Made by a program: the position numbers and the translations under genes. Shown piece by piece: positions 41,824 through 55,000 of a stretch of DNA of 64,000 bases (positions are counted from its first letter, which is position 1; every line of letters begins with the position of its first letter). This DNA is from Flavobacterium sp. (GTDB lineage: Bacteria; Bacteroidota; Bacteroidia; Flavobacteriales; Flavobacteriaceae). The stretch is taken from positions 34,619-98,618 of the forward strand of contig JAHEZJ010000027.1 in the NCBI GenBank assembly GCA_023251135.1, written 5' to 3'. The notes under the pieces were generated by a model. It saw only the letters and a program-made list of their open reading frames with translations, was not told where the DNA came from and did no database searches.

Positions 41824-44800
41824 ATGAGAATAAAACTACTTACACTATTTGTGTTATTAGTGACTATGTCCTTATGGTCACAAAAGACATCTGACAGTGA
41901 TTTTGCCATTTCCGTCAACGGAAATAAAATCACGACCACTTCCAATTTTAAACAGCAGTTTAAAGACAAAAAAAGTACCAGTAAACAAAACCTTAAAACT
42001 GAGTACACACTGTTGCAGTTTACAAAAATCCCTTCTGTAGAAGAGCAACAAAAGTTAAAATCGCAAGGGATAACATTACTTAGTTATTTATCAAACAACG
42101 CTTATTATGCGGAAATTGCTCCTGAATTTTATAACAAGAGCAGTGTTTCCGACAATATAAGAGCTGTGATTGCCGTAGATCCAAAATTCAAACTGGATCA
42201 GATGATTGTAGACAATGCAATTCCGGATTACGCTTTAGAAGGTAATAGCGGAATTAAAGTAGTCATCAGTTATTTTAAAGGGGTTGATAACAAACGTATC
42301 CAACAGGACTTGGCAGGTTTGTTTTTGAAGAACAGCAAAAATGACACGACCTTTAATGAAATCTATGTTCAGGCTTCAAAAGAGAAACTGGAAGAATTAG
42401 CAAAGTTCAATTGGGTACAAAATATCGAATTGGCTGCTCCGCCGGTAGAAAGCGACAACAAGCCAGGTGTAACTTCGCACAAAGCAAATGTTTTGGGATC
42501 TACAATTCCGGGCTTTGGTTACGGATTAACCGGTAAAGGAGTAAAAGTGGGTGTTTGGGATGGTAACCTGGAACCACATAAAGACCACACTGGAAGAGTA
42601 ATTAACAGAGAGTACGAATCAAATTCGTCGCATGGTGATCACGTTTCCGGAACTATTGGTGGTGCTGGTTTATTAGATCCAAAAGCGAGAGGAATGGCTC
42701 CGGAAGTACAAATGTACGGATGGAACTTTAATACGCAGTCTAATGGTCTGACTGTTCAGGCAGAAAGAGCTATTGCTGCTACTCAGGACGGTATTGAGAT
42801 AACATCAAACTCGTACGGAGTAAATTTAGCTTCAGGTTATAATACTGGAAGATACAATAGCGGTGATCGTGGAGACGACAACGTTACGGTGACATTCCCT
42901 TATTTATTAAACATTTATTCAAACGGAAATGCACAAACCGCATATCCGGGTGGATTTAATACTTCAACTAAAAATTCAAAAAATGCACTGCATGTGGCTG
43001 CTAATAATCCGGATGATTTAATTAGTAGTTATAGTAGTTTCGGACCAACGATCGACGGTCGTTTGGTGCCTCAGATTGCCGCTGTAGGAACTAATGTGTA
43101 TTCATTAGACTACAGTAACTCGTATCAAATCATGAGTGGTACTTCTATGGCGACACCTGGAACTACAGGTACAGTAGCTTTGCTTTATGAAAGATACAAG
43201 AACATTTACGGTACAAAACCATTAGCTTCTTTGATGAAAGCATTGGTAACAGGTACTTCTAAAGATGCAGGGAATCCTGGACCGGATTATAAATATGGTT
43301 TTGGAAATTTAAATGGTCTTAGAGCGATTAGAGCTTTAGACAACAAAATGTTTTATTCTGAGAGCGTATCCAACGGACAGAGTAATGAAAAGGAAATTGT
43401 TGTACCGGCCGGTTTAGTGACTTTAAAAGTGATGCTTGCTTATACTGATTTGCAAGGAACACCGGGAGCATCTTCTATTTTGGTTAACGATTTAGATGTT
43501 AAAATTGTAAAGGACGGTGTAACAACTTTACCATGGATATTAAATCCGACAACACCAAATGTGAATGCAGTTCGTGGAGTTGATAATATGAACAACATCG
43601 AACAAATCACTTTAGACAATCCTGCACCGGGAACGTATAAAATTATTGTTAGTGGTACAAGAGTGCCTATTGGTACACAGGAATTCTCAGTAGTATACGA
43701 TTATGTAGCTCCGGAATTAACTTTGACTTATCCGATAGGAGGAGAAAAAATCAATACCGATACTACAGAATATATTCGTTGGGATTATGAAGGAGAACCC
43801 AAAACTTTTACTCTTGAATATTCTGTTGATGGAGGAATTAACTATCAGGTAATCGCCAAAGATATTCCATCAGCTGCTAGAAATTTTGCCTGGAAAGTTC
43901 CTGCGGGAATTGTGGCTAATGCAAAAGTAAGAGTGATTGCTGGTAGTAAAGTGGATACCTCAAGAGAAGTATTTACAATTATTACCGAACCTAAAAACTT
44001 AGTGATAGCACCTTCAGCATGTGGGACTTCTTCTTATAAAATGGATTGGGATCCTATCGTAGGAGCAAAATACGAAGTTTTAAAAATGAACGGTTATAAG
44101 TTTGACGTTGTAGCAACAGTTACCGATCCTACTTATACTTTCGTAGTTGCACCTGGAAACGATAACTGGTTTTCAGTAAGAAGCATTGATATTGCAACAG
44201 GACTAGTTTCTGAGCGAGTAAGAGCGGTAAATGTAGAACCTGTTTCCGGAGCTGTTGTTAGCGCGGTAACACTTCCTTTTACTGAAAATTTTAACTCCAG
44301 AAAAGCATCAAATTATGTATTTTCTAAAGGTACAACCGGTACTGTGAAATACGAATACGTTAATGCAAGTTTTGTAGACGGAGCAAAAATGGCCGGATCT
44401 GGAGATGTATCTGCTTCACCGTGGGTAGCTAGTACAACAGCAAATGCTTTCGCAAATAATCCAAACTTTGTTAAGAAAGTATCTTTTTGTGATATTGATG
44501 CCTCAAGTTTGGCTGGAAAAGCACTTCGTTTAAAATTCAATTTAATTTGGAATAGTGTTGGAACAACAAACAAAAACTTTTTCAGACTGGTTGTAAATGG
44601 TACACCGGTTAATAGTTCTGAAAATGTTGGTGTTTATGGAGGAACTGTCTTAAGCGGAAGTACTGAATTAATTTACGACTTATCAGCTTATGCCGGGACT
44701 ACCTTTAGTATCGCTTTCGAATCTGTTATAGATAACGATGTAATTGTAGTAGCTAACGATAACGTATACAGTCATGTGTTTATTGATAACGTGTCTATTT

Positions 44801-47800
44801 TTGAAGCGACTACAACCGATTTAAAATTAACTTCTTTGGTTACCAATACAGGGCTTACAGCTACTGAAACGGTAAAAATAAAAGTATTGAACAATTCTCC
44901 TGTTGCAGTAAGTAATGTTCCGGTATCGTATCAAATCGACGGAGGAGCAGAAGTAATTGAAACTATCGCAGGACCTATCAATCCTTTAAGCGAGGTATCT
45001 TACGACTTTGTGCAAAAAGCAGATTTTTCAACTCCTAAACTTTATACAGTAGTTGGAAAAGTAAATTATACAGGTGATGTAGTTGCAGACAACAACTCCA
45101 TTCAAAAAAGTGTAAGTAATATTGGAACTGATATCTTGATGGGTTCTGCCGCTCCGGCACCTACCTGTGCAGCAACATTTACAGATAGTGGTACACGTTT
45201 TGCTAATTATGGTGATAATCTTTCACAAACGATAACTTTCAAACCTAATGTAGTAGGAAACAGTGTAAAAGTGACTTTTTCTGCTTTTAATGTAGAGCAG
45301 GATTTTGATTATCTGTATGTTTATAATGGTACAAGTGCATCAGCGCCTTTATTAGGAACCTTTACAGGGAATACTTTACCTCCTTCTTTAACATCAACAG
45401 CTGCTGGAGGAGAGTTAACTTTTAGATTCACTTCAGATAGTAATACTAATGAATTAGGATGGATTGCTGATATTAGCTGTGTTGTAAAACCTATTGTAAA
45501 TGACGTGTCAGTAGTTTCGATTACAACACCTGAGGTTTTAGGAAAAAAGAGCAGTACACATGATATAACTATTAGAGTAACTAATTTAGGACCAAATGTT
45601 CTGACGAACCATCCTGTATTTTATCAGGTAAATGGTGCAGCCAAAGTAACAGACGTTGTTCCTACAATAGCTGCTTATGGTACTGCAACTTTTACTTTTG
45701 CTACAAAAGCCAATTTATCAGTTGTGGATGCTACTTATACCATCAAAGCCGGGACTGATTTAGCGGATGATAATCCTGCTAACGATTCCTTTGAAAAAGT
45801 GGTATACAATAAAAATGAATTACCGGTTCATACCAACACAAATGGGTATGCAATTTCGAAATTAAAATGGAATGATGTGGTAAACAATTCAGGAACTACA
45901 GCCTATTCAGATTTTAAAAACATAAAAATTCCGGTTTATGCTGGTTTTACCTATCAGCCGGAAGCGACAATCACTAAACCTGAGACACCAATCACAAGAG
46001 ACTTGTCAGCGAGTGCAACAGGGGTATTTACCATGATTGTTATCGATTTAAATGGTGATGGAAATTTAACAGATGAATTTTATGCGGGAACTTTCTGGGT
46101 AAATACTACACCAACTTCTGCGGCACCTGCTATTCCATCTACAACAAGCACTCATTATTTCAGACACAATTTTACTCTGGTAGGAGGTTTAACTATTCCA
46201 GCGGGTACAACAGCTGGCGAAAAATTAATGCGTGTCGTTCACATGTTCCGTTCGCCATCAGAGTATTACAATGTTAATTTGGGACCAACTTTTGATGGAT
46301 TAACAAGTTCAAGAGGTGATTTTGAAGTAGAAGAATACACCATTAATGTATTGCCATTTACAGCTGCTGATGCAAGTGTAGAAAGAATTGCAGCGCCTAT
46401 CAAACCAGGTAATGCACCAGTGGCGGTTACAGCTGTAATTCGTAACTATTCAACAGTAGCAATTTCGAACTTCCCTGTAGCTTATAAAGTTAATGGAATG
46501 ACAGAAGTAGTTGAGACTCATGTGCCTTCAATTGCTGCAGGGGCAACAGCTACTTTTACATTTGCTGCAAAAGCTAATTTAGGAGCTCCTGGCGATTATA
46601 CTATTGACGTATATACTAAACTGCCTGCAGATACAGATCCAACAAATGATGGGAAGTCAGTAACACTTTCACATGCTGCAAATTATGCGACTAACGTTAC
46701 AGGGACTTTTGATGGTGTAAACGATTTTATTAAAACTGATGTTTCGCCAATTTCACCAGCGCTGAATCTTACGAATAATTATACGTATGAGCTTTGGGTG
46801 AATCAAAAGCAGCCTTCTATTTTTGGTAGACTTTTAGATAAAGGTACAGCATTGATGTTTATACATAACAACAATAGCTTGTCACTTTATAAAGAGAATA
46901 GTTTAGTAATCTCGATTACAACAGCCGCAGGTTCGTATGTAATTAATACAGGTGTAAATACGATTAAACAAAATACATGGCACCATATTGCGTATTCTGT
47001 AAGTGCTGCCAATGTGTACACAGTTTATATTGACGGAGTTTCAGTTCCATATACTAGTACAGGTACTGCAGGAGCATCAACTACAAATTCTACTTCAGCG
47101 GCTTATATAGGTAATAATGCAGGATTGGCTCGTGGTTTAATTGGTAATATCGATGAAGTTCGTATTTGGGCAGGAGTTCGCAATCAGGCAACAATTGCAG
47201 CAAATTCAACCACTAAATATATTGGAAACGAACCTGGATTATTAGCATATTACAGCTTCTCAGAAGGAGATAAACCGTTTGTGTTTGATAGTACAATAAG
47301 CGATAATACAGCCGTTGTAACCAATGCCGATACCAATGGTGTAGGAGAGGGGAAATTCTGGAATGTGCCAGTTCTATTGCAAAAAATCGAGTTTGCTAAC
47401 CAACTGTCATCGAGTTATGATGCAGCAACCAAAACGTTCTCTATATTATTAAGCAATGGATCAGATTTAACAACTGCAATTGCTAATTATACCTTAGGAA
47501 TGAAGAGTATTGCAAAAATTGGTGGAGTTACACAGGTTAACGGAGTAACGCCAAACGATTTTAGCAATCCGGTTACTTTAACAGTTGAAGGTGTTGGTTT
47601 TAATACCGGAATTACTGAAACCTATACTATTAAACTTGTAACAGGTTTAAGCGACCAAAGTAAATTGCTTTCTTATGACTTTAAAACGGTTTCAAACCCT
47701 GGTTTACCACAAGAAATCAATACTGATATTGCAGGAAACAATGTAACTAAAACGGTACCGTTTGGTTATAATGTAACCAATTTAGTAGCAGACTTTACTA

Positions 47801-48723
47801 TTTCTGCGGGAGCTGAGCTTTTTGTAGACGGAGTAAAACAATTGAACTCAAAAGTAGTTGCTTCAGATTACAGCAATAGCTTCCTGGTAACGGTAGTTTC
47901 AGAGAACAAACTTGCTCAAACGAACTATACGATAGATATTAATGCGAAAAATTCTCAGGCTGGTATTCTTAGCTATTCTGTAGCCAATCAAATTGGAACA
48001 AGTATCATTGATCCGGTTTTGAAAACCGTTAAGGTTGTAGTGAATAATAATGCTAATTTGAGTGCCTTGGTACCTGTTGTTCAGGTGTCGGATTTCGCCA
48101 CATTGCGTATTGGAACTTATATTCAAACTAGCGGGGTAACTACCCTGAATTATACCGGACCAGTAGTGTATAATGTGACTGCGCAAAACAGATCTATTGA
48201 AAACTGGACTGTAACGATTGAGGTGGCCAAACCTACAATTACATTGTTAGGTGATGCTGTAGTATCCATAGACAAAGGATGTGTATTTACAGATGCAGGT
48301 TATACGGCTAAAGACAACCTTAATACAGATATAACTGCGTCAGTAGTAGTATCGGGTACTGTCGACGTAAACACTCCGGGTCAGTATGTAATTACCTATA
48401 CCGTTAAAGACGCTTTGCAAAATCAATCAACAGTAACACGTACGGTAAACGTATCGTCTACTACCTGTACTTTAGGATTACCTGTTAATAAGATTGAAGG
48501 TTTTGTATTGTATCCAAATCCGGTTACCGAAGGAAAAGTGCATATAGAATCGGCATCAGCTAGCGCTAAAAACATTTTGATCTCTGATATGTCTGGTAAA
48601 AAAGTACATACTGTTAAAACAGAGAAAACAGAAATCAATGTTTCAGGTTTACCAAGTGGTGTATACATCATTAAAGTAGAGCAGGACGGAAACACCGCCG
48701 TGCAAAAACTGATTGTTAAATAA
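41824..48723 (+). CDS. Giant T9SS-secreted S8 subtilisin-like protein, copy 1
   Basis: A 2299-residue exported protease. Signal peptide (1-19), propeptide (about 20-225), S8 catalytic domain (about 230-510) with triad Asp246 (GVWDGN), His270 (SSHGDHVSGT) and Ser441 (SGTSMATP), then a P-domain-like sandwich (about 515-640), Ig/FnIII-like modules (640-820), a jelly-roll-like region (about 840-990), CARDB repeats (about 998-1100, 1225-1325, 1510-1615), a CUB domain (1115-1219), a GEVED-like domain (about 1335-1505) with a calcium-loop motif DLNGDGNLTDE at 1408, a LamG domain (about 1625-1825), three related sandwich repeats (1850-2135), DUF5011 (2140-2215) and a type A sorting domain (2228-2299, start FVLYPNPVTEGKVHI). 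It should be exported by T9SS and attached to the surface or released. Substrate unknown. Confidence 0.92.
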   Translation: MRIKLLTLFVLLVTMSLWSQKTSDSDFAISVNGNKITTTSNFKQQFKDKKSTSKQNLKTEYTLLQFTKIPSVEEQQKLKSQGITLLSYLSNNAYYAEIAPEFYNKSSVSDNIRAVIAVDPKFKLDQMIVDNAIPDYALEGNSGIKVVISYFKGVDNKRIQQDLAGLFLKNSKNDTTFNEIYVQASKEKLEELAKFNWVQNIELAAPPVESDNKPGVTSHKANVLGSTIPGFGYGLTGKGVKVGVWDGNLEPHKDHTGRVINREYESNSSHGDHVSGTIGGAGLLDPKARGMAPEVQMYGWNFNTQSNGLTVQAERAIAATQDGIEITSNSYGVNLASGYNTGRYNSGDRGDDNVTVTFPYLLNIYSNGNAQTAYPGGFNTSTKNSKNALHVAANNPDDLISSYSSFGPTIDGRLVPQIAAVGTNVYSLDYSNSYQIMSGTSMATPGTTGTVALLYERYKNIYGTKPLASLMKALVTGTSKDAGNPGPDYKYGFGNLNGLRAIRALDNKMFYSESVSNGQSNEKEIVVPAGLVTLKVMLAYTDLQGTPGASSILVNDLDVKIVKDGVTTLPWILNPTTPNVNAVRGVDNMNNIEQITLDNPAPGTYKIIVSGTRVPIGTQEFSVVYDYVAPELTLTYPIGGEKINTDTTEYIRWDYEGEPKTFTLEYSVDGGINYQVIAKDIPSAARNFAWKVPAGIVANAKVRVIAGSKVDTSREVFTIITEPKNLVIAPSACGTSSYKMDWDPIVGAKYEVLKMNGYKFDVVATVTDPTYTFVVAPGNDNWFSVRSIDIATGLVSERVRAVNVEPVSGAVVSAVTLPFTENFNSRKASNYVFSKGTTGTVKYEYVNASFVDGAKMAGSGDVSASPWVASTTANAFANNPNFVKKVSFCDIDASSLAGKALRLKFNLIWNSVGTTNKNFFRLVVNGTPVNSSENVGVYGGTVLSGSTELIYDLSAYAGTTFSIAFESVIDNDVIVVANDNVYSHVFIDNVSIFEATTTDLKLTSLVTNTGLTATETVKIKVLNNSPVAVSNVPVSYQIDGGAEVIETIAGPINPLSEVSYDFVQKADFSTPKLYTVVGKVNYTGDVVADNNSIQKSVSNIGTDILMGSAAPAPTCAATFTDSGTRFANYGDNLSQTITFKPNVVGNSVKVTFSAFNVEQDFDYLYVYNGTSASAPLLGTFTGNTLPPSLTSTAAGGELTFRFTSDSNTNELGWIADISCVVKPIVNDVSVVSITTPEVLGKKSSTHDITIRVTNLGPNVLTNHPVFYQVNGAAKVTDVVPTIAAYGTATFTFATKANLSVVDATYTIKAGTDLADDNPANDSFEKVVYNKNELPVHTNTNGYAISKLKWNDVVNNSGTTAYSDFKNIKIPVYAGFTYQPEATITKPETPITRDLSASATGVFTMIVIDLNGDGNLTDEFYAGTFWVNTTPTSAAPAIPSTTSTHYFRHNFTLVGGLTIPAGTTAGEKLMRVVHMFRSPSEYYNVNLGPTFDGLTSSRGDFEVEEYTINVLPFTAADASVERIAAPIKPGNAPVAVTAVIRNYSTVAISNFPVAYKVNGMTEVVETHVPSIAAGATATFTFAAKANLGAPGDYTIDVYTKLPADTDPTNDGKSVTLSHAANYATNVTGTFDGVNDFIKTDVSPISPALNLTNNYTYELWVNQKQPSIFGRLLDKGTALMFIHNNNSLSLYKENSLVISITTAAGSYVINTGVNTIKQNTWHHIAYSVSAANVYTVYIDGVSVPYTSTGTAGASTTNSTSAAYIGNNAGLARGLIGNIDEVRIWAGVRNQATIAANSTTKYIGNEPGLLAYYSFSEGDKPFVFDSTISDNTAVVTNADTNGVGEGKFWNVPVLLQKIEFANQLSSSYDAATKTFSILLSNGSDLTTAIANYTLGMKSIAKIGGVTQVNGVTPNDFSNPVTLTVEGVGFNTGITETYTIKLVTGLSDQSKLLSYDFKTVSNPGLPQEINTDIAGNNVTKTVPFGYNVTNLVADFTISAGAELFVDGVKQLNSKVVASDYSNSFLVTVVSENKLAQTNYTIDINAKNSQAGILSYSVANQIGTSIIDPVLKTVKVVVNNNANLSALVPVVQVSDFATLRIGTYIQTSGVTTLNYTGPVVYNVTAQNRSIENWTVTIEVAKPTITLLGDAVVSIDKGCVFTDAGYTAKDNLNTDITASVVVSGTVDVNTPGQYVITYTVKDALQNQSTVTRTVNVSSTTCTLGLPVNKIEGFVLYPNPVTEGKVHIESASASAKNILISDMSGKKVHTVKTEKTEINVSGLPSGVYIIKVEQDGNTAVQKLIVK

Positions 48724-48768
48724 ACATCTATTTGGTTATGGAAGTAGTCTTCCATAAATTATAATAAC

Positions 48769-48799
48769 AACCCGACAGGTTTTCAAAACCTGTCGGGTT
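48769..48799 (+). terminator. Palindrome family copy 4, terminator of S8 copy 1
   Basis: Perfect 15-bp arms AACCCGACAGGTTTT around C, followed by TTTTTT, 46 bases behind the stop. Confidence 0.85.
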
Positions 48800-48814
48800 T
48801 TTTTATAAAACAAC

Positions 48815-48854
48815 AAAAAGAGGAAATCTCATAACAGTGAGACTTCCTCTTTTT
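48815..48854 (+). terminator. Second hairpin behind S8 copy 1
   Basis: AAAAAGAGGAAATCTCA pairs with TGAGACTTCCTCTTTTT with one mismatch, and a T run follows. The rest of the 369-base gap up to 49092 holds only the leader of copy 2. Confidence 0.75.
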
Positions 48855-49036
48855 TTGTCTTCAAATTTTAGATTGCGGAGCAAATCGGAATTAAAAGAAG
48901 TTGTTTAAAGTGTAAATTTTAATTTTTAAAGTAAAGTTCGTAAAATAATAGTGGTTGTATTGCGTTTTTTTCGGTCAAAAAGTCCTTGTTTTAAGTTTTA
49001 GTGAAATTATTGTAAATAAAATTTGTAAGTTTTTGC

Positions 49037-49054
49037 TTAATTTGTAGGTTTACT
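49037..49054 (+). promoter_or_regulatory. Conserved leader/promoter block of S8 copy 2
   Basis: CTTAATTTGTAGGTTTACT-type block, 39 bases ahead of ATG 49093, equal to the block in copies 1 and 3. It indicates that copy 2 is transcribed from its own promoter. Confidence 0.45.
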
Positions 49055-49092
49055 CTGTAATAATTAATTTATTAACCAAAACCAATGAAGCG

Positions 49093-52000
49093 ATGAGACT
49101 AAAATTACTTACACTATTGATGCTAGTAGTGGCTCTGCCATTATGGTCACAAAAGGCAGCTGACGATGATTTCACCATTTCTGTAAACGGAAATAAAATC
49201 ATGAATACCTCCAATTTTAAACAGCAGTTTAAAAATAAAAGGAGTACAGCCAAACAAAATCCTGAAACAGAGTACAGGTTAGTGCAGTTTACCAAAATTC
49301 CCTCTGTGGAGGAGCAGGAAAAGTTAAAATCGAATGGAATAACCTTATTGAGTTATTTATCCAACAACGCTTATTATGCGGAAATTGCTCCTGAATTTTA
49401 TAACAAGAGTAATGTTCCTGACAATATAAGGGCTATGATTGCCGTAGATCCAAAATACAAACTGGATCAAAGGATTGCAAACAATGCAATTCCGGATTAC
49501 GCTTTAGAAGGTAATAATGGAATTAAAGTGGTCATCAGTTATTTTAAAGGGGTAGATGACAAACTTATCGAACAGGATCTGGCAGGTTTGTTTTTAAAAG
49601 ATAGTAAAAATGACACGACCTTTAATGAAATCTATGCTCAGGCTTCTAAAGAGAAACTCGAAGAAATAGCAAAATTCAATTGGGTACAAAATATTGAATT
49701 GGTCTCTCCGCCGGTAGAAAGTAACAATAAACCGGGTTTAACTTCGCATAAGGCAAATGTTTTGGGTTCTACTATCCCGGGCTTGGGTTACGGACTAACG
49801 GGTAAGGGCGTAAAAGTAGGTATTTGGGATGGTAACCTCGAACCACATAAAGACCACACCGGAAGAGTGATTAACAGAGAGTACGAATCAAATTCGTCGC
49901 ATGGAGCTCACGTTTGCGGAACTATTGGTGGTGCCGGTTTATTAGATCCAAAGGCGAGAGGAATGGCTCCTGAAGTACAAATGTACGGTTGGAACTTTGG
50001 TAGGCAGTCTAATGGTTTGAGTGTTCAACAGGAACGAGTGAAAGCCGCGAATGAGGATGGTATTGAGATCACATCAAACTCGTTCGGTGAAAAATTAGAT
50101 TCAGGTTACAGTACAGAGAGATACGATAGTAAAGATCGTGGAGACGACAACGTTACGGTAATATACCCTTATCTTTTGAATATTTATTCGAACGGAAATG
50201 CACAAAATTCAAACGAAGGAGGATTTAATACATCAACCAAAAATTCAAAAAATGCATTGCATGTAGCAAATGTTAAGGGAAATGGTTTGATTAGTGGTAC
50301 GAGTAGTTTCGGACCAACTATAGACGGTCGCCTGGTACCTCAAATTGCTGCTGTAGGAAGTAATGTTTATTCACTGGACTATGGTAATTCCTACTATACT
50401 ACGAGTGGTACTTCTATGGCTACTCCGGGTGTTACTGGTACAGTGGCTTTACTTTATGAAAGATACAAGAACATTTACAGTACAAAACCACTGGCTTCTT
50501 TAATGAAAGCATTAGTAACCAATACCGCCAATGATGCCGGTAATCCCGGACCGGATTACAAATACGGTTTTGGCAATTTAAATGGTCTTAGAGCGGTTAG
50601 AGTTTTAGACAATAAAATGTTTTATACGGAGAGTGTATCCAACGGACAACATTATGAGAAAGAAATAATAGTACCAGCTGGTTTAGTAAGCTTAAAAGTA
50701 ATGCTTGCCTATACCGATTTGCCGGGAACACCGGGAGCGTCTTCTATTTTGGTCAACGATTTGGATGTAAAAATGGTAAAGGATGGTGTAACCACTTTAC
50801 CATGGCTATTAATCCCATTAACACCAAATTTGAATGCCGTTCGCGGAATTGACAACCTGAACAATATTGAACAAATTACTTTAGATCATCCTGCAGCGGG
50901 AACTTATAAAATTATCGTTAGCGGTACCAGAGTGCCTATGGGGACACAGGAATTCTCAGTAGCATACGATTATGTAGCTCCGGACTTAACATTGACGTAT
51001 CCAATAGGAGGAGAAAAAATCAATACCGATACTACAGAATACATTCGTTGGGAGTATGAAGGAGAGCCCAAAACATTTACGCTTGAATATTCTGTTGATG
51101 GAGGAATGAACTATCAGCTCATCGCCAAAGACATTCCATCAGCTGCCAGAAATTTTGAATGGAAAGTTCCAGCTGGAATTGTAGCCAGTGCAAAAGTAAG
51201 AGTGATTGCCGGCAGTAAAGTAGCTACATCAACAGAGGTATTTACGATTATGACCGAGCCTAAAAGCCTGGTGATCGCCCCTTCAGCCTGTGGCGTTTCG
51301 TCTTATAAAATGGATTGGGATCCGATTGCGGGAGCAAAATACGAAGTTTTAAAAATGAACGGTTATAAGTTTGAGGTTGTAGCAACAGTAACCAGTCCGA
51401 CTTATACTTTTACACTTTCCGCCGGAGATGATAACTGGTTTTCAGTAAGAAGCATCGATATTGCAACAGGACTAGTTTCTGAGCGGGTAAGAGCAGTAAA
51501 TGCAGAACCTGTTTCCGGAGCTGTTATTAGCGCGGCAAACCTTCCTTTTGAGGAAAATTTTAATTCACGAAAAGCATCGAATTATGTATTTTTTAAAGGG
51601 ACAACTGGTACTGTAAATTACGAATATATTGATGCAGCTTTTTTATTTGGAGTAAAAATGGGTGGATCCAGAGACGCATCTGCTTCACCTTGGGTAGCCA
51701 GTACATCGGCAGATGCTTTCGCTAATAATACAAACTTTATTAAGAAAGTATCTTTCTGCGATATGGATACCTCAAGTTTGGCTGGAAAAGCACTTCGTTT
51801 GAAATTTAATTTAATTTGGAATAGTGTGGGACCAATAAACAAAAACTTTTTCAGACTGCTTGTAAATGGTACACCCGTTAAGAGTGTTGAAAACATTGAG
51901 GTTTATGGGGGGACAGTCTTAAGTGGAAATACCGAATTGATCTACGACTTATCGGCATATGCCGGGACTATCTTTAGCATCGCTTTTGAATCGGTTATCG

Positions 52001-55000
52001 ATAACGATGTAGATAAGAAAGTATACAGTCATGTTTTTATTGATAATGTGTTTATTTTTGAAGCAACGGCGACCGATTTAAAATTGACTTCATTGGTTCC
52101 CAATACAGGACTTACAGCTACTGAAACGGTAAAAATAAAAGTATTGAACAATTCATCTGTAGCGGTCAGTAATGTTCCGGTATCGTATCAAATAGACGCA
52201 GGAGCAGAGGTAGTTGAAACTATCGCCGGACCTATTAATCCTTTAAGCGAGGTATCGTATGACTTTGTGCAAAAAGCTGATTTTTCAACCCCTAAATTGT
52301 ATACTGTGGTTGGAAAAGTAAATTATACAGGGGATGCACTTACAGCCAATAATTCCATTCAGAAAAATGTAAGTAATATCGGATCTGATATCTTGATGGG
52401 TGCTGTTGCTTCGGTAACTACCTGCGCGGCAACATTTACAGATGGCGGTACACGTTATGGAAATTATGGAGATAAACTTTCACAAACTATAACTTTTAAA
52501 CCTGATGGAGCAGGAAAAAGTTTAAAAGTGACTTTTTCTGCTTTTAATTTAGAGCGAGACTATGATTATCTGTACGTTTATGATGGGGCAGATGCATTAA
52601 CTCCTTTATTAGGTGTCTTTACAGGGAATACCTTACCACCATCTTTAACATCTACAGCTATCGGTGGAGAGTTAACTTTTAAATTTACTTCAGATCGTCG
52701 TACAAACGAATTGGGATGGATTGCGGATATTAGCTGTGTGGTAAAATCTATGGTAAATGACGCAGCAGTAACTTCGATTACAACTCCTGAAGCTTTAGGG
52801 AAAAAGACCAGTACAAACGATATAACGATTAGAGTGAGTAATTTAGGGCCAAATGTTCTGACGAATCATCCTGTATTTTATCAGGTCAATGGCGGACCAA
52901 AAGTAACAGATGTTGTCCCTACGATAGCTGCATATGAAACAGTAAGTTTTACTTTTGCTACAAAAGCCGATTTATCTACTGTAGGGGCTACTTATACCAT
53001 TAAAGCCGGCGTCGATGTACCGGATGATAATGTCGCTAATAATACCTTTGAAAAAGTGGTATACCATAAAAACGAATTGCCAGTTCATGCCAATACCAAT
53101 GGATATGCAATTTCTCGCCTGAAATGGAATGCTGTGGTCAATACTTCCGGAATTACTGCCTATACTGATTTTAAAAATATAAAAATACCGGTTTATGCAG
53201 GCACTACGTATCAGCCTGAAGTATCCATTACAAAAACTGAAATGCCTATCGATAAAGATAAATTATCAGATACAGGAGTATTTACCATGATTGTGATCGA
53301 TTTAAATGGTGATGGAAATTTAACAGATGAATTTTATGCAGGAACTTTTTGGATAAATACTACTCAAGATTATGCACCACCTGCTATTTTATCTACCACA
53401 AGCACCCATTATTTCAGACACAATACTACCCTGGCAGGTGGTATAACGATTCCGGTGGGTACAACTCCCGGCGAAAAACTAATGCGTGTGCTGCACATGT
53501 TTCATACGGCATCAGAGTTGTATAACGTTAATTTGGGACCGACGATTGATGGTCTGACAAGTTCACGAGACGATTTTGAAGTAGAAGAGTATACCATTAA
53601 TGTATTGCCATCTACAGCTGTTAATGCAAGTGTAGAAAGAATTTGGTCACCTTTTAAACCGGGTAATGCACCAGTGGTTGTTGAAGCTTCAATTCGCAAT
53701 TATTCCGCTACAGCAATTTCGAATTTACCGGTGGCTTATAAAGTTAATGGAGGTACAGAGGCAGTAGAGAATTTTGCAGTATCAATTGCTGCAGGTGAGA
53801 CGGCTGATATTATCTTTACAACAAAGGCTAATTTAGGAGTTCCCGGCGATTATACCATTGAAGTCTACACCAAGCTGCCTGGAGATGTAGATCCAACAAA
53901 TGATGGGAAGTCGGTAACATTTTCGCATGCGGCAAATTATGCGACTAACGTTGTAGGAACCTTTGATGGTGTAGATGATTTTATTGAAATAAACAGTACA
54001 CCAGCGTTGAATCTTGCGAATAATTATACCTGTGAGCTTTGGGTCAATCAAAAGCAACCTTCTATTTATAACAGGCTTTTAGATATTAGTATGATATTGG
54101 TATCCATACATAATAACAGCGATTTGTCACTTTATAAAGAGAATAGTTTGGTTATTTCGATAACAACAGTCACAGGTCCGTATGTAATTAATACAGGTTT
54201 GAATTCGATCAAACCAAATACCTGGCACCATATTGCGTATAGCGTAAGTGATACTAATCAATACAAGGTTTATATTGACGGAGTTTCAGTTCCTTTTACC
54301 AGTACAGGTATTGCAGGAGCAACAGATTTTAACTCTAATTATATAGCTTACATTGGTAGTGGCGGAGGATTAGATACTGGTTTAAATGGCAGTATTGATG
54401 AAGTTCGTATTTGGTCGGGAGTTCGCGATCAGCCCACAATTGCAGCCAATACAACCACTAAATATGTTGGAAATGAACCCGGATTATTGGCGTATTACAG
54501 CTTCTCAGAAGGCGACAAGCCGTTTGTTTTTGATAGTTCACCAAGTGATAACACGGCTGTTGTAACCAATGCCGATACCAATGGCATGGGTGAGGGGAAA
54601 TTCTGGAATGTACCGGCGCTATTGCAAAAAGTAGAGTTTGCCAATCAACTATCATCGAACTATGATGCGGCAACCAAAACGTTTTCGGTATTGATAAAAG
54701 ATGGAGCGGATGTAACAACTGCTATCGCCAATTATACATTAGGAATGAATAGTATTGCAAAAATAGGAGGTGTTACACAAGTGAACGGAGTAACGCCAAA
54801 CGATTTTAGTAATCCGGTTACTTTAACAGTTGAAGGTGTTGGTTTTAATACCGGAATTACTCAAACCTATACGGTGAAATTAATTAGAAGTTTAGGTAAC
54901 GAAAGTAAATTGCTTTTGTATGACTTTAAAATGGTTTCAAACCCTGGTTTGGCAAAAGAAATCAATACCGATATTGCAGGAAATAATGTAACTAAAACGG